Of a stretch of DNA of 64,000 bases, positions 1-10,854 are shown piece after piece; the stretch's first letter is position 1; each line of letters starts with the position of its first letter. The translations under genes and the position numbers were made by a program. This DNA is from Agelas oroides (lineage: Eukaryota; Porifera; Demospongiae; Agelasida; Agelasidae): contig OX422201.1 of NCBI GenBank assembly GCA_949130485.1, positions 1,304,016 through 1,368,015 on the forward strand, read 5' to 3'. A model generated the notes under the pieces. It worked only from the letters and a program-made list of their open reading frames with translations, was not told the origin of the DNA and did not search any database.

Positions 1-1425
1 ACACCTGAAAGGAACAGCACAGGCTTCCTTCCAATGCTGAGGTCGTGGGTACTTAATGAGCCTACCATTGTTGTTCAGGGGGTGCAGCTGAAAGTAGAGT
101 CAAGATGCTCAGTGGAACTAGCCAATCTTGGTGACACAGAATGTGTCCACCTTCCTACAGAAAGTGTAGTGGCGTCAAATTTTCCAGTTCCAGAAGAAAG
201 ATCAAGTTTTCCAGTTCTAGGAGTAGCTGGAGCAGTTGGAGGTGTTCTAGCGCTTGTAATTCTTGCTGTGATCATTGTGGGAGCCATTGTCTGTGTGAAG
301 AAACTGCGCCGGGTGAAGGATCAAAAACTTTGCATCTCCATGTATGGTCAGACCGTCGCTTATTAATGATGTATAAAATACAGACTGTGTGGGTTGGTTG
401 TCCAAGCCGTAATTAATGAGAATTCTTGCATTGCCGGTATAGCCTGTCTGTGCAAGGTCACCAGTAGTTAACTAGTTGCAATGCCTATTATCTGTTTCAC
501 TGGACAAACAAATTGTAAAGCTTTGTTAAAAGGTTCTAAGTGTTACACTCCATATTGTGACATAATAGAATTTAACAACGCAGATGTGTAATCATTGTGG
601 GGCAAGCCTGATCAAGTAGCACACCACTGGTTTCATATTTTGTCATGGGACACAGACCATGCATATAGTATTAGCAGCAAAGTTGCCATGCATGCTCCAT
701 ATTGAGTTGCCTTCCTGCCCTTTATCACACTGATGCTACAGTCTGGCAGTAGCCCTCTCTCACCAAGCTGAAGTGAAGTGCATGTAGCCGTGGATGTCCA
801 ATGTTCAACATCTGTGAAATGTTTGAATGCGCCCAATTGACATTTACATAAATGGTCAGTCCAATTAAGCAAGCAAACAAGCAAGCAAGGAAACAAACAT
901 ATGTGAAATGCAGCCCCATTAGTGTGGGGCCCACTCATGCTTGTCGCAATTGATTTATTACAGATGCTAGATGAAGCAATGCCCTGACATTCTACCTGAG
1001 TGCAAATATTTCAGTGCCATAATGCATCTACCCCTGTGGACAAAACTTCCATCCACCACCAAGTTCCCCTTCACCAGTTACATCACCCTCACCATGAATA
1101 TTGTTATAAGAAACATAAATATGCTATATGAGGGTGGTGATATCTAAAACTATAAAAGCATTTTAGCTAAAGTAAACAGCACTAAGCCCTAGGTCCTGTA
1201 CCTTGGGGTGTGCTTAGGACTGATTTGAAGTAAGATAAATGTGATACCAGCAAACAAGGGTCATTCCAGACAGAATTGGATACCTGTTTATGTGACTCTT
1301 GTTCCATTTACTTGTTGCAATAAGCAATACTTTCTATTCCCTGCAGCCCAGTATATGACAATGAGAATGTCTATGTTGAACTATCAAACAAAGGTGATGG
1401 AAGCAATACCCAAGAAATCAAGTGA
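1..1425 (+). CDS. 3' end of a single-pass receptor (juxtamembrane module, TM, tyrosine tail); 5' part lies before the window
   Basis: Two exons are visible: bases 1-341 (open from the first base) and 1347-1425, joined through a phase-2 intron (GTATGG donor, CTGCAG acceptor). The first exon encodes the end of an extracellular module with the pattern L-x2-W ... G-V-Q-L-x-V ... C-x-V-x-L ... TEC, a Ser/Thr-rich stalk, a hydrophobic membrane segment of about 24 residues rich in V/A/I, and a basic stop-transfer run. The second exon adds a short tail containing PVYDNENVYVEL and ends at TGA 1423-1425. The Tyr residues sit in YDNE and YVEL contexts, which resemble docking sites for SH2-type partners; that role is inferred. 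The same module, TM and phase-2 junction occur in the gene at 10855-12716, so the two are paralogs. The missing upstream part is expected to hold FN3 domains, by analogy only. Confidence 0.75.
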
Positions 1426-4011
1426 CTATGGACGATACTATCAAGCTGTTTAAGCTGCTTTGTGTAGAGATTTTGATTGTTACTGATAGCACTGTGTAGA
1501 TACAGGTGAACATCCAAAACTAGTATAGTTTTAGTAAATAGTAGCTATGAATATTTGTGCACAGAACTTCCCCCGATTGCTGTATACATTAGCATTATAC
1601 TTCTTGACACAATGCCCGTGGTTATGGTTATACATAACTTACAGATTTTTTTTATTATCTCAATGACAAAGTCTCAGATGTCTCCAAAGCTCTCTTGCCA
1701 TCACCCTGTTTGCACATTTTCCATTTCTGGTGGTGAGACAAGACATATTAAAGGTCCAATGGGAAGTGCTCAGGACAGGACAACAGCAATGGCCTAGAAC
1801 AAGAGCATGGGCAAAGATGTGCTCTTACTTAAAAGTAGCCTATGATTCTCACACATCATTGTATACTTCTCTTTGCTGTGCATGAGAGTTTGTGTCTGTT
1901 TGTCAATTGTCTGCAGCCAGAGCAGCGTCATATTTTTTTAGATTGGTTACTCATGTAACAAACATCAATACACTAGCAAATCATATTGCAATGGACTATA
2001 GTATAGTTACACCTGTGTGCATTGTCAGTCTATACAGCTCTGCTTTCTTGAGCCCCTGGTGGTTGTAAACCTCAGGCTATGTCTTACAATAGTAGCTAAA
2101 ACTACATGTATAGCTATCTATGTGGTACTCTAGTCTCATTCCCAGACCACTTCAGTCTTCATGCCCGCTCAGTGAAAAATGGTGTGGGCACGAAACTGAT
2201 GGTACTCTGGCCTTCATAGCATGATTAATATTAGTAGCCTTGCACTAAGGCATGGCACTCAGCAATTCATATCCAAAGTCAGCACAAAATAATTTAAACA
2301 GAAAATTAATTTCAGTCTTTGTGCAAACAATCCAAAGCTGCACGATGATGTCAAATGTTTCTGCCTTATACTATGGCAGTGTTGTCATCAACAAACCCTT
2401 CTATGTTTACTAGTAGTTGGTATATCCTTACCAGCTACAAGGAGTCTTGCCCATGCCAGGCCTACATATGATTGAATTTCCCGCCTATCCCGCGCGCGCG
2501 CGCGAGCGTGGACACGTGACATGCCGCGCCGGAGAGGCCGAGGAGGAGGGGCTGCGATTTGTGCACCGAATGTCACGCGCGCGCGTACTCAAAACAAAGC
2601 GCACCCCGTGAAAATACGCGGTGCGGGTTGCAAAGGGGAGGGAATTATTATTATGCGCATACGTATGCGTTTGCTGCTACTGTTATGCTATCATGCATAG
2701 ACCAGTATAAAGAGTCCTATCCCCACATCTATTCCCTATTCTCTTGCAACCAACTTAGAACTGGTATGCCAGATTAGTTGTGTACTGGCATGTAGCTACA
2801 AATGCCTGTAACGTTGATTCAAGTTCTAATGCATACTATAACTAGCTATATATATAACACCAGCATGATAAAGGTGTAAGGACTGGGTTTTATGTAATCC
2901 CCTTGTTGCTCTCTGTTCTCTGTGTGTTGCTGATGAGCTTTGGAGAGAAAGAAGTCCACAGAAAATCTTGGATCAACTGAGAAGTATAGCCTCTGATAAC
3001 TAACTGAGTGCTGCTACCTCTAAGACATTAAGCCTATACAACAGAGGAGCTGAAGCAAGTTTTATAGCAGCCAGGTTAGGGGCCTCAGCTATATCTCCAA
3101 CTGTATTTCCTCTCATTTGGTTACAAATAAACATTATTCACTATTTTAGGCTCCAATATTCAATATTTACACAGACACTATTGTTCCACATCAGACAAGA
3201 CCCCCCATAATTACTCTACACGTACATAATCAGGTTACGTATGCATATATATAGCACTGAGTGACAAGTGCATTTAGTGGTCTTAGTGAATAACCCTCAC
3301 CCAGTGTTGTGATTTTGATAGCGTTTCCTAGCTACTTCACGTTGTAACTAACATTCCAAGTAACAAATGAAATCTAGCACATACTTGAACAACATTGATA
3401 GTTTAATAGTGGTTTTTCAAGTATTTAATAAGTCCATGCAGTGATGTTCCCAATTGAATAAATCTTTAACTAAAGAAAGATATGCTGGGATCTCTTGAAA
3501 TTTTGTGAGTGTAACATGTAAACATTGAACATTGTGCTGGATACATGATACCTAGAAATACTTGCCCATGCTTGAAAATAAATAGCCAACAACGTTCAAG
3601 TATTTGCAGTCATTTCTTTGATGATATTAAATCTAGCCAATAGTTTCAGTCAGCTCATGTTTATAATCATCTAACATCCCCTTATGAATATAGCTAGAAA
3701 TTTCACCAGTGAACTTGGCAGGTATACAGTCAAACTTTGATTTATAACATGATAGTATATTGGCCATTCATTCTTGCACATTGCAGCTGCATGAGTAATG
3801 TTGTTTTCATGCACAATAACAATTTAGGCATACGTGGGGTGGCCAAATGTCCCAGAATTTTGTCAGGGAGTGCCGGGCTTAGTTTGCCATATGTCAATGC
3901 AGTAACTAGGTAACTTCCTGTAATACCGGATCTGCTATACAGGCACTGGCATGCAGCGCTGGCATGCAGCGGATTCTCGCGCGGCAAACAATAATTTCTC
4001 AAACAACAACG
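1426..4011. other. Intergenic, no gene recognised
   Basis: No exon-like reading frame with splice signals or recognisable protein was found on either strand. The stretch is AT-rich apart from one CpG-rich island (2485-2640). A fragment of the TAGCCTC inverted-repeat family lies near 2130 (ctagtctcattcccag). Only short frames without domain features occur. Confidence 0.5.
2485..2640. promoter_or_regulatory. CpG-rich patch with an E-box palindrome
   Basis: In otherwise AT-rich DNA this segment has runs of alternating CG (CGCGCGCGCGCG), several GCGC and CGCG blocks and one CACGTG E-box inside GACACGTGAC. It could be an unmethylated promoter island, but no first exon was identified beside it; the nearest start codon downstream is the DOMON gene 1.4 kb away. 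Alternatively it is a GC-rich remnant of a repeat. Confidence 0.25.
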
Positions 4012-5473
4012 ATGAGGTCTCTGCTGTCTCTCCTAGCTCTGCTCCCCCTTGTTCTCGGTAACCTCTCCAGCAGGTACGCCTTTAATAGGACCCTCTACGA
4101 CAGAGGTGGAGATACGTACGTGCTCCACTGGAACTTCAGCATTGCAGAGCACACAATCGCCTTTGCAGTGAACGTCAGCACGACGGGATGGGTGGGCTTT
4201 GGTGTTTCGCCCAACGGCGGGATGGTAAACTCCGATGTCGTGATTGGGTGGGTGCGCAACGGGCGAGCATACTTTCATGTGAGTTTGTGAGCTAAGTGAT
4301 TTCAACTGCATGGAGTCAGTGGAATGAGTGTTTGAGTCTTGACAAACGGAAGCATTTTGGATCAGTATATAAATGTTTGCATGAATGAGTCTATATCGGC
4401 TAGGTGCTTTGTCTATAACAGCTGTGTTCTACTACAGATGTCAAGGTTTATTGCTTCTCAAGCTCCTTCCGAAGGTTGTAATACACCTCTGTTCACACAC
4501 AGTAAAAGTTGAATATATGCATGCATGTGTCAATTCAGCCAATAGAGCGTTCTCAGCACGTGATCACAATTCCGTATACTAGAAATGAACCGCCATTTTG
4601 GTGCACAACTTGTACAGTATGTTATTAGCAGTATATGCGATATCGATTAAAACACCCACAGGTAAGCGTTTATATAGCTGTTTTAACTTATGTAGCAATG
4701 GTATTTTGTCCGATTCAACACATATTAGAAGCATTATAAGTATATCACTCATTTCGTGAAGATCGCCATAGAGGCTCCTATCTCGTTGTGCACCAAAATG
4801 GCGGCTGTTTTCTGATTTCCTTCGTAATCTCGAACGTAATGACGTCACGTGCAATCGCTCTATTTCCGTAACTTGCGCACTGAGGAACGATGCACTGCTA
4901 AATCCAGACTAAGTTAACGACAAAAAAGCAGCACGCCATGCACGGGTGACTTTAGAACGATGATATGCCCTGGGTTGCTTGCTAGCAAGTGATTTGTGAC
5001 GCTGGCCTGCCGAAGCTTGCGAGCAAAGGCAAGAGACTGATGGCGACGCCAGACTGGTCACTGTTCACAGTCAAATCCGCTTTCTCTAGCGCCTGAATTA
5101 ATGACACAGTTGTACACAAGACACATGGACAAGCCGCCGCTGAGCATGCAACAGCAAAGATGTCGGCATGGCCAACTCCCGTTCTTCCGCTCTGGCCTGA
5201 ATCCTCGCGCTGTATACCTGTCAGTCTGATCACACATGCATTGACTTGTTTACACTTGCGTCAATCTGTGGCTACTTCACTTTTGTTCTGAGTAACAAGC
5301 GACTACATTGCTTTTCCCCTCCGCAGGACCGCTTTGCTGTACAAGAAGCACTGCCTCCCATTGATTCAAGTCAAGATTGGTTTTTGGTCCGAGGGGTGGA
5401 GGAGGGGGGGCACACCATCTTGGAATTCACCAGGAATTGGACCACTTGTGATGACAGAGACAGAGACATTTCG
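4012..5473 (+). CDS. Signal peptide plus DOMON domain; apparent 5' fragment of a DBH/MOXD1-like copper monooxygenase gene
   Basis: Exon 1 (4012-4278) begins with ATG and the secretion signal MRSLLSLLALLPLVLG; exon 2 is 5327-5473; the intron is phase 0. Together they encode 138 residues. The product matches the DOMON domain of dopamine beta-hydroxylase relatives: a LHWNFSI strand, a GWVGFGVSPNGGM turn, SDVVIGWV, then DRFAVQEALPPIDSSQDWFL and a strand containing ILEFTR followed by a TCDDRD loop. In that family DOMON precedes two copper monooxygenase domains. Exon 2 ends with a phase-0 GTAATT donor, but no following copper-domain exon is present. A DIRS element starts 165 bp downstream, and beyond it lies an FN3 exon whose acceptor is phase 1 and cannot be joined directly. 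It may be a truncated gene, a gene interrupted by the insertion, or one with exons outside the assembly. DOMON identity is firm; function of the fragment is unknown. Confidence 0.7.
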
Positions 5474-5674
5474 GTAATTATTGTTGGGATTACTTATTTG
5501 CTGAATTACTTCCATACTTAATTAAGGGATGTTAATGCACCACATGCATGTCCTGCGCAGTGGGTGACTTTGCATAACATCTAGGCCTGTTTTATAAGGG
5601 AGATGTGGTTCGTTGATTGTTCATGCACATGAATTTGTAATTATACATCGTGAGATTCGCTGCGTGTTCCACTG

Positions 5675-5791
5675 ATATTATCATGTTTTTGCATCACATG
5701 ACAGCAACTTTACAGCTCCAGATACATTCAATTAGAGAAATTAAAATTTACGGTAACTATAAAAAGCACGCACAGACCGCCAAAAGCGACT
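5675..5791. repeat. DIRS left inverted terminal repeat
   Basis: About 117 bp running from gatattatcatgtttttgc to cgccaaaagcgac, found almost unchanged in reverse complement at 10493-10612. It lies just upstream of the gag-like frame and presumably includes promoter sequence for the element; the promoter role is inferred. Confidence 0.88.
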
Positions 5792-5840
5792 TTAGTTTTT
5801 GCTGCGGACAGCGACTACTAGGAAAACGACAGCTCCGAGA

Positions 5841-7208
5841 ATGTCCAGCGAACAGGAGAACGATCCGTCGGATTCTGAGTCGAATCCATCCTCGGATAAC
5901 CAGTGGATAGAAGGGATACTACAGGACCCCACCAAGAAGGCATTCCTCCTGCAGAAGTTGGGACTGGAGGACCCGCCTTCTTTGAGACAAAGTGCCAAAC
6001 CGCCAGAGAAGGGCAAAACCCCCGCTGACATCAGCGGTGGGAAGAGAGGTAGTGATTCTACCGGCCCTAGCCTTCCCCAGACCCTTCGTGGGACGTTTAT
6101 GGGGTTTGGACCTGGCGGCATGGCGTTTACCCCCTCCTTCACGGACACGAGGCCGGAAGTGGGCGGTGCTACGCTAGGACAATTCCCGCCAACACCGTGC
6201 CCGCCGGTACCCTGGGGTTATGGATGGGGTTACCCAGTGCCATTCCCGTGGCTGTCCGGACAAGGCCCCTCGGGTGTTAGTAGGGAAGACGGACCTTCAG
6301 GAACCAGGGAATATGGCAGCATCCGGGAGGAGGAGGAGCAGTTGCACAGTCAGAAGCGGCCTCTAGAGGAGCATGATGAAGATGTTGTAGATCTCCTGGA
6401 TGAGGCGGAAGCACTAGAGCTCGTTGAGTTTGACCCAAAGGTGGATCCCAAGGATACATGGAAGGCCCCTCAGGTAATTGCCACATTCTTTGAAAGGCAT
6501 TTTAATCGGTCTTTGTCCTCTGAAGAACGCGAGGCTATAATGAAAGACTTTCCCCGACTGGATTGTGATGCTGTGGTGACCCCGAAGATGGATGAGGAAG
6601 TCAAGGAGCAGCTAAAGCAGAAGGGGAAGGATGCATTCTTTGGATCCGAGAAGACACTATATAGGGTTCAAGAGCAACTCTTGGACACAGCTGGCCCACT
6701 TACTTGTCTTTGGGCTGATCTCCTCAACAAGGATGCTATGGTGTCCAAGGAAGACATCGTGATGCTGGTCCAAAGGGCACTGGTGTTGCTTGGCAGTGCT
6801 TCAAATACAATCACTCTGGAAAGAAGGAAAATTGCTTGGTCAAGGTTCAACCCAAAGCTGAAGTCATTAGCCAATGAAGAATATGAGAAAAGAAAAACAA
6901 GTTTATTTGGACCAGGCTTCTTGGAGAAGGCTTCAAAGCGGATTGAGGCCAGCAAGACACTGGACAAAGTGTCCTATAATCCAATCCACCCTCTCCCAAA
7001 GAAGAGGGCACGGTTTGACAACGACAAGGATGATCTCAGACATTTTTTGTCCAGGGGCGCTCCGACGCGGTACGGCAATCGGAAGAATCAGCGCCAGCAG
7101 CCGTACACTTCCTACACCAAGTTCCAGCCAAGTCGACTGTATCGAGTACGAGACAGGCCAGCACCCCAGGACCAGACACCCTCCATCAAAAGCAAGTCAG
7201 GCCAGTGA
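5841..7208 (+). CDS. DIRS gag-like protein (ORF1)
   Basis: Open frame to TGA 7206-7208. The ATG at 5841 (MSSEQENDPSDSES) is preferred over the first in-frame Met-equivalent at 5799, because 5799 is close to the terminal repeat and the segment between is not gag-like; about 455 residues. The N-terminal third is acidic, Ser/Pro/Gly-rich and looks disordered. The central part is a helical, charged region (DEAEALELVEFDPKVDPKDTW onward), and the C-terminus is basic and Arg/Gln-rich, suited to nucleic-acid binding. No zinc knuckle is visible. Position directly before RT supports a capsid-like role, as in other DIRS elements. The frame ends overlapping the RT frame by four bases. Confidence 0.75.
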   Translation: MSSEQENDPSDSESNPSSDNQWIEGILQDPTKKAFLLQKLGLEDPPSLRQSAKPPEKGKTPADISGGKRGSDSTGPSLPQTLRGTFMGFGPGGMAFTPSFTDTRPEVGGATLGQFPPTPCPPVPWGYGWGYPVPFPWLSGQGPSGVSREDGPSGTREYGSIREEEEQLHSQKRPLEEHDEDVVDLLDEAEALELVEFDPKVDPKDTWKAPQVIATFFERHFNRSLSSEEREAIMKDFPRLDCDAVVTPKMDEEVKEQLKQKGKDAFFGSEKTLYRVQEQLLDTAGPLTCLWADLLNKDAMVSKEDIVMLVQRALVLLGSASNTITLERRKIAWSRFNPKLKSLANEEYEKRKTSLFGPGFLEKASKRIEASKTLDKVSYNPIHPLPKKRARFDNDKDDLRHFLSRGAPTRYGNRKNQRQQPYTSYTKFQPSRLYRVRDRPAPQDQTPSIKSKSGQ

Positions 7209-9340
7209 GCCCCCATCTTCTTGTGAGTTTTCTGAACAGCAAGCAGACAGTAGTGTGTTTCAATGTAAGGTTTATCAACATAGCAGCTTTAGACAAGTAC
7301 CCAATTGCTGGCCAGGTTCAGGTATGCAGTCAGAATTGGGCACAGATTACAGCAGACCCCTGGATATTGGACACAGTACAAGGTTACCAACTAGAGCTGG
7401 AGTCCATACCAGTACAGCGATCTCCACCCCCAGGGTTGCATTTGAGTCCTCAGGAGTGCCATTTGATAGAGAAGGAAATAGAGAAGCTGATACAGAAGGG
7501 AGCAGTATCCCAAGTAGACCCGGTGCAAGGCCAGTTCATCAGTCAGATATTTGTGGTTCCCAAAAAGGAAGGAAGGTTTCGACCAGTTGTGAACCTAAAG
7601 GCTCTGAACAGGCACATGAAGCACCTCCACTTCAAAATGGAAGGTGCCCATCTGCTGAAAGATCTCCTCCAGAAAGGGGACTGGATGGTATCCATAGATC
7701 TAAAGGATGCATATCTATCGGTGTCAGTGGCACAGCATTACAGACATCTCCTGCGGTTCATGTGGGAAGGACAGCATTTTCAGTTTCAGTGCCTTCCATT
7801 CGGGCTTTCCACTGCCCCTCGAGTGTTCACCAAGGTGATGAAACCAGTGGTGTCTTTACTGCGACAACATGGAATCCGGGTCATAATATTTATCGACGAT
7901 ACATTAGTGATGGCTCAGAAACAGGAAGACCTGCTGGTCATGACCAGGGAGATTATCACCCTGTTGCACCTACTGGGGTTCAGCATAAATTGGGACAAAT
8001 CTGTACTAATACCATCTCAAGAGATTCAATTTCTGGGCTTTGTGGTGAACTCCGTGGCCATGACTATGTCACTGCCGGAGGAGAAGGTCAAGAGCATAGC
8101 GATGGCATGTCAGGTGATCCTAAAGCAAGAGAAAGTCACGGTCAGAGAACTATCCAGGGTGCTTGGAAAGATGACAGCAGCATCACAGGCAGTCCTCCCA
8201 GCTCCCCTGTGTTATCGCAATCTCCAGCGAGTAAAGAACTCGGCATATGCCAGAGCCCAGTCTTACGAGGCAGTGATAGCTCTCGACACACTCGCACAGG
8301 AGGAGCTGCAGTGGTGGTACAAATTCATGAAGAATTGGAACGGGAAAGCGATCCTGGCACCAAGGCCACAGATGACAATCGAGTCAGATGCCTCCCAGCT
8401 CGGTTGGGGGGCTCGGTGTGGCAGCGTTACTACCGGGGGCCTGTGGTCACCAGAGGAACGATCCATGCACATAAATTGTCTGGAGCTCCTGGCGGCTTCC
8501 TTGGCGGTGAAAACATTTGCCAAAGACAGGGAGAACCTGAGCATTCGACTCCGGATGGACAATACGACAGCAATCTCATATGTGAATCGAATGGGGGGGA
8601 CCCACTCATACAACCTCTCTGCAATAGCCGGAAGTCTGTGGCAATGGTGTTTACAAAGAAGGATAATGTTGTCAGCAGAGCACCTTCCGGGGACCCTAAA
8701 TATATGGGCGGATGCAGAGTCTCGTACTCTCCCCTCATCGGCAGAATGGAAGCTGCAGGAGAGCATCTGTCATCATGTCTTGGACTTGCTGGGGCCATGT
8801 CAGGTCGATCTATTTGCAACTCGCCTAAACCATCAACTTCCACAGTATGTGAGCTGGAGGCCAGACCCTCATGCAGTGGCGACCGATGCTTTCGAGATGA
8901 GATGGGCGGACTTTCAGGGGTATGCCTTTCCTCCCTTTTCCCTAGTGGGCAGGTGCCTACGCAAGGTGATACAAGAGGAGTGCACAATTGTACTAATAGC
9001 ACCTGTGTGGCCAGCCCAAGCATGGTTCCCGATCCTGCTGAAGTGCCTGGTGGAGTACCCAGTGTTGCTACCCAGACATCGTCTGTTGCTAACGGACCCC
9101 TTCAACAGGTTACACCCTCTCTTACAGAGGGGACAGCTACAGCTTGCCGCGTGGAAAGTATCCGGCAACGTCACTCAGCAGAAGGCATTTCAAGCAGGGC
9201 TTCCAAACTCATCCTGGCAGGGTGGAGCAAGGCCACCAATTCAGCTTACCAGTCATCGTGGCAGCGGTGGAATCGCTGGTGTGCTGGAAGAGGGATTGAT
9301 CCTTTTTCGTGTCATGTCCGAGAGTTTTTGGATTTCCTAG
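7205..9340 (+). CDS. DIRS reverse transcriptase and RNase H (pol frame)
   Basis: A 711-codon frame in the -1 phase relative to ORF1. RT motifs are clear: RPVVNLKALN, VSIDLKDAYLSV, QCLPFGLSTAPRVFTK and the catalytic FIDDTLV (the YxDD box with Phe), followed by FLGFVVNS. RNase H follows: ESDASQLGWGA, the NCLELLAASLAV helix with its Glu, RMDNTTAISYVNR and ADAESR. The frame opens at a GTG, not an ATG; the first internal Met codons lie well inside the RT N-terminus. It is therefore likely expressed by frameshifting from ORF1 or by reinitiation at the overlapping stop. It runs about 180 bp into the recombinase region. No stop interrupts the enzyme. Confidence 0.88.
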   Translation: MSPHLLVSFLNSKQTVVCFNVRFINIAALDKYPIAGQVQVCSQNWAQITADPWILDTVQGYQLELESIPVQRSPPPGLHLSPQECHLIEKEIEKLIQKGAVSQVDPVQGQFISQIFVVPKKEGRFRPVVNLKALNRHMKHLHFKMEGAHLLKDLLQKGDWMVSIDLKDAYLSVSVAQHYRHLLRFMWEGQHFQFQCLPFGLSTAPRVFTKVMKPVVSLLRQHGIRVIIFIDDTLVMAQKQEDLLVMTREIITLLHLLGFSINWDKSVLIPSQEIQFLGFVVNSVAMTMSLPEEKVKSIAMACQVILKQEKVTVRELSRVLGKMTAASQAVLPAPLCYRNLQRVKNSAYARAQSYEAVIALDTLAQEELQWWYKFMKNWNGKAILAPRPQMTIESDASQLGWGARCGSVTTGGLWSPEERSMHINCLELLAASLAVKTFAKDRENLSIRLRMDNTTAISYVNRMGGTHSYNLSAIAGSLWQWCLQRRIMLSAEHLPGTLNIWADAESRTLPSSAEWKLQESICHHVLDLLGPCQVDLFATRLNHQLPQYVSWRPDPHAVATDAFEMRWADFQGYAFPPFSLVGRCLRKVIQEECTIVLIAPVWPAQAWFPILLKCLVEYPVLLPRHRLLLTDPFNRLHPLLQRGQLQLAAWKVSGNVTQQKAFQAGLPNSSWQGGARPPIQLTSHRGSGGIAGVLEEGLILFRVMSESFWIS

Positions 9341-10137
9341 CGGATCTGTATGAGGAGGGGCTAGAACATAGAACTGTCAATTCTATACGATCAGCAGTAT
9401 CCATGACACACTGTCATGTGGAAGGAGTTCCAATTGGTCAGCACCCTCTGGTAATACGACTGTTAAAGGGAGTATACAACTCTCGACCACCAAGACCGCG
9501 TTATTCGGCCACATGGGATGTGGATTCAGTGATACAATATTTGGCATCCCTGGAAGAAGATAATGTTTTATCTCTAAGGACCTTGAGTCAGAAAATTGCC
9601 TTGCTCATGTCACTGGTTGAGGCCTCAAGAACTTCAGAGTTGCAGGCTCTAGACCTACGGTTCAGGGTGTTTAAGCCTGAAGGAGTCATTTTTAGGCTTC
9701 CTTCTTTGACAAAAAAGAGGATTACTGGAGCACCGCCAAAGGAGTTATTTTTTGCGTCTTTCCCATCAAACCCAAAGATTTGTCCAGTGAGTTGTTTGCG
9801 TAGTTACGAGAAGAGGACAGTGCAGTTCCGACAAATGGACCAATCGGTGGCTCAGCCACTATTTATCTCGTATATTAAACCCCACAAGCCAGTGACCTCG
9901 CAGCGTATTGCACACTGGATAAAGGACCTTCTTGGTCAGGCAGGAGTTGACACATCTGTGTTCAAGGCACATTCTGTGCGAGGTGCAGCAGCAACTGCGG
10001 CTTTAAACAAGGGGGTGACTTTGGCAGATATTCTGCAAGCAGCGGATTGGAGTTCCGATACAACCTTTCGGCGGTTTTATTACCGTCCGACATCTTCAAC
10101 CTCTTTTGGAAGAGGTATTCTGGATATGAGAAAATAG
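9157..10137 (+). CDS. DIRS tyrosine recombinase
   Basis: The open frame extends back to 6874, but the part before about 9150 is antiparallel noise over RT; recombinase-like sequence starts around RVESIRQRHSAEG. It has a SAM-like N-terminal core-binding region (AYQSSWQRWNRWC through SAVSMTHCH) and a catalytic domain with the first Arg in VEASRTSELQAL, a beta-hairpin Lys region (LTKKR), the H-x2-R box in FKAHSVRGAAATA, a Trp in AADWSS and the nucleophile in FRRFYYRP. These are the residues expected of the family. The stop is TAG 10135-10137. The enzyme would integrate the circular DNA intermediate. Expression, without an evident own start codon, is unresolved. Confidence 0.88.
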   Translation, partial: SIRQRHSAEGISSRASKLILAGWSKATNSAYQSSWQRWNRWCAGRGIDPFSCHVREFLDFLADLYEEGLEHRTVNSIRSAVSMTHCHVEGVPIGQHPLVIRLLKGVYNSRPPRPRYSATWDVDSVIQYLASLEEDNVLSLRTLSQKIALLMSLVEASRTSELQALDLRFRVFKPEGVIFRLPSLTKKRITGAPPKELFFASFPSNPKICPVSCLRSYEKRTVQFRQMDQSVAQPLFISYIKPHKPVTSQRIAHWIKDLLGQAGVDTSVFKAHSVRGAAATAALNKGVTLADILQAADWSSDTTFRRFYYRPTSSTSFGRGILDMRK

Positions 10138-10255
10138 GTGGGCAAATCATTGTCAAGCCCCATACTGCCATGTCAGTTCTTTAAGTGTTACCTTGTTGTG
10201 CAAGTGGATTCATGAGGAGGGCTAGTTAAGTTTCGCTGCATCTGTCTTTGAACTC

Positions 10256-10369
10256 TATCAGTGGAACACGCAGCGAATCTCACGATGTATAATTTCCAAT
10301 TTGGCGAGGGCCTATAGGGCCCGAAGGCAAGTTGGAATTATATGAGTGAGATGAGCAAGTGTTACACTG
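10256..10369. repeat. DIRS internal complementary region
   Basis: Bases 10256-10294 are the reverse complement of the left extremity (5639-5677) and bases 10290-10369 the reverse complement of the right extremity (10608-10684); they meet at AATT. In DIRS elements this region templates completion of the ends during circle formation. Confidence 0.88.
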
Positions 10370-10492
10370 CCCACCCAACCCTCCCATTATGTATACACCT
10401 CTTGTTCCTTGCAGGTTTACAGGCAGGAAAGGGTTTTAGCAGTATGAAGATCTTGACAATGATAGAGTTGTTTTGGCAGCTTTGAATGAGTC

Positions 10493-10684
10493 GCTTTTGG
10501 CGGTCTGTGCGTGCTTTTTATAGTTACCGTAAATTTTAATTTCTCTAATTGAATGTATCTGGAGCTGTAAAGTTGCTGTCATGTGATGCAAAAACATGAT
10601 AATATCAGTGTAACACTTGCTCATCTCACTCATATAATTCCAACTTGCCTTCGGGCCCTATAGGCCCTCGCCAAATTGGAAATT
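10493..10684. repeat. DIRS right inverted terminal repeat and right extremity
   Basis: 10493-10612 is the inverted partner of 5675-5791. 10608-10684 is the unique right extremity, which is matched in reverse by the internal complementary region and contains a palindromic core around GGGCCCTATAGGCCC. Confidence 0.88.
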
Positions 10685-10854
10685 ATTTAGTATGTTCTCT
10701 GTCTTACCTTATTGTTTGGTTCAGAGTGGAATAGGGCAAGTGATTTGCTCGTATACTATGGGAAACCCATACTACAGAGTGTACCTATATATAGTAGAGC
10801 TATATTGTGCATCAAGTACTTCATACTCTCATGTCTCTACCATTCACCCTACAG

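Larger units (their letters stand above)
5639..10684 (+). mobile_element. DIRS-type tyrosine-recombinase retrotransposon, structurally complete
   Basis: The element carries three overlapping open frames (gag-like, RT/RNase H, tyrosine recombinase) between inverted terminal repeats (5675-5791 and 10493-10612). The DIRS diagnostic feature is present: an internal complementary region at 10256-10369 consisting of a complement of the extreme left end (5639-5677) joined to a complement of the extreme right end (10608-10684). Both ends finish in AATT, the sequence seen at the junction inside the internal region, as expected for integration through a circular intermediate by recombinase rather than integrase. 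No target-site duplication was seen, which also fits DIRS. None of the main frames shows an internal stop, so the copy may be young. It lies 165 bp downstream of DOMON exon 2 and 171 bp upstream of the FN3 exon of the next gene. Confidence 0.9.

Noticed and set aside
6874-9150. Upstream two thirds of the 1087-codon frame that ends in the tyrosine recombinase
   Set aside because: This part overlaps gag and RT in another phase, lacks family motifs and is Ser/Gly/Arg-rich in the manner of a shadow frame; only the part from about 9157 is recombinase.
8263-9174. Three minus-strand frames of 86-197 codons
   Set aside because: Antisense to RT/RNase H of the DIRS element; no independent features.
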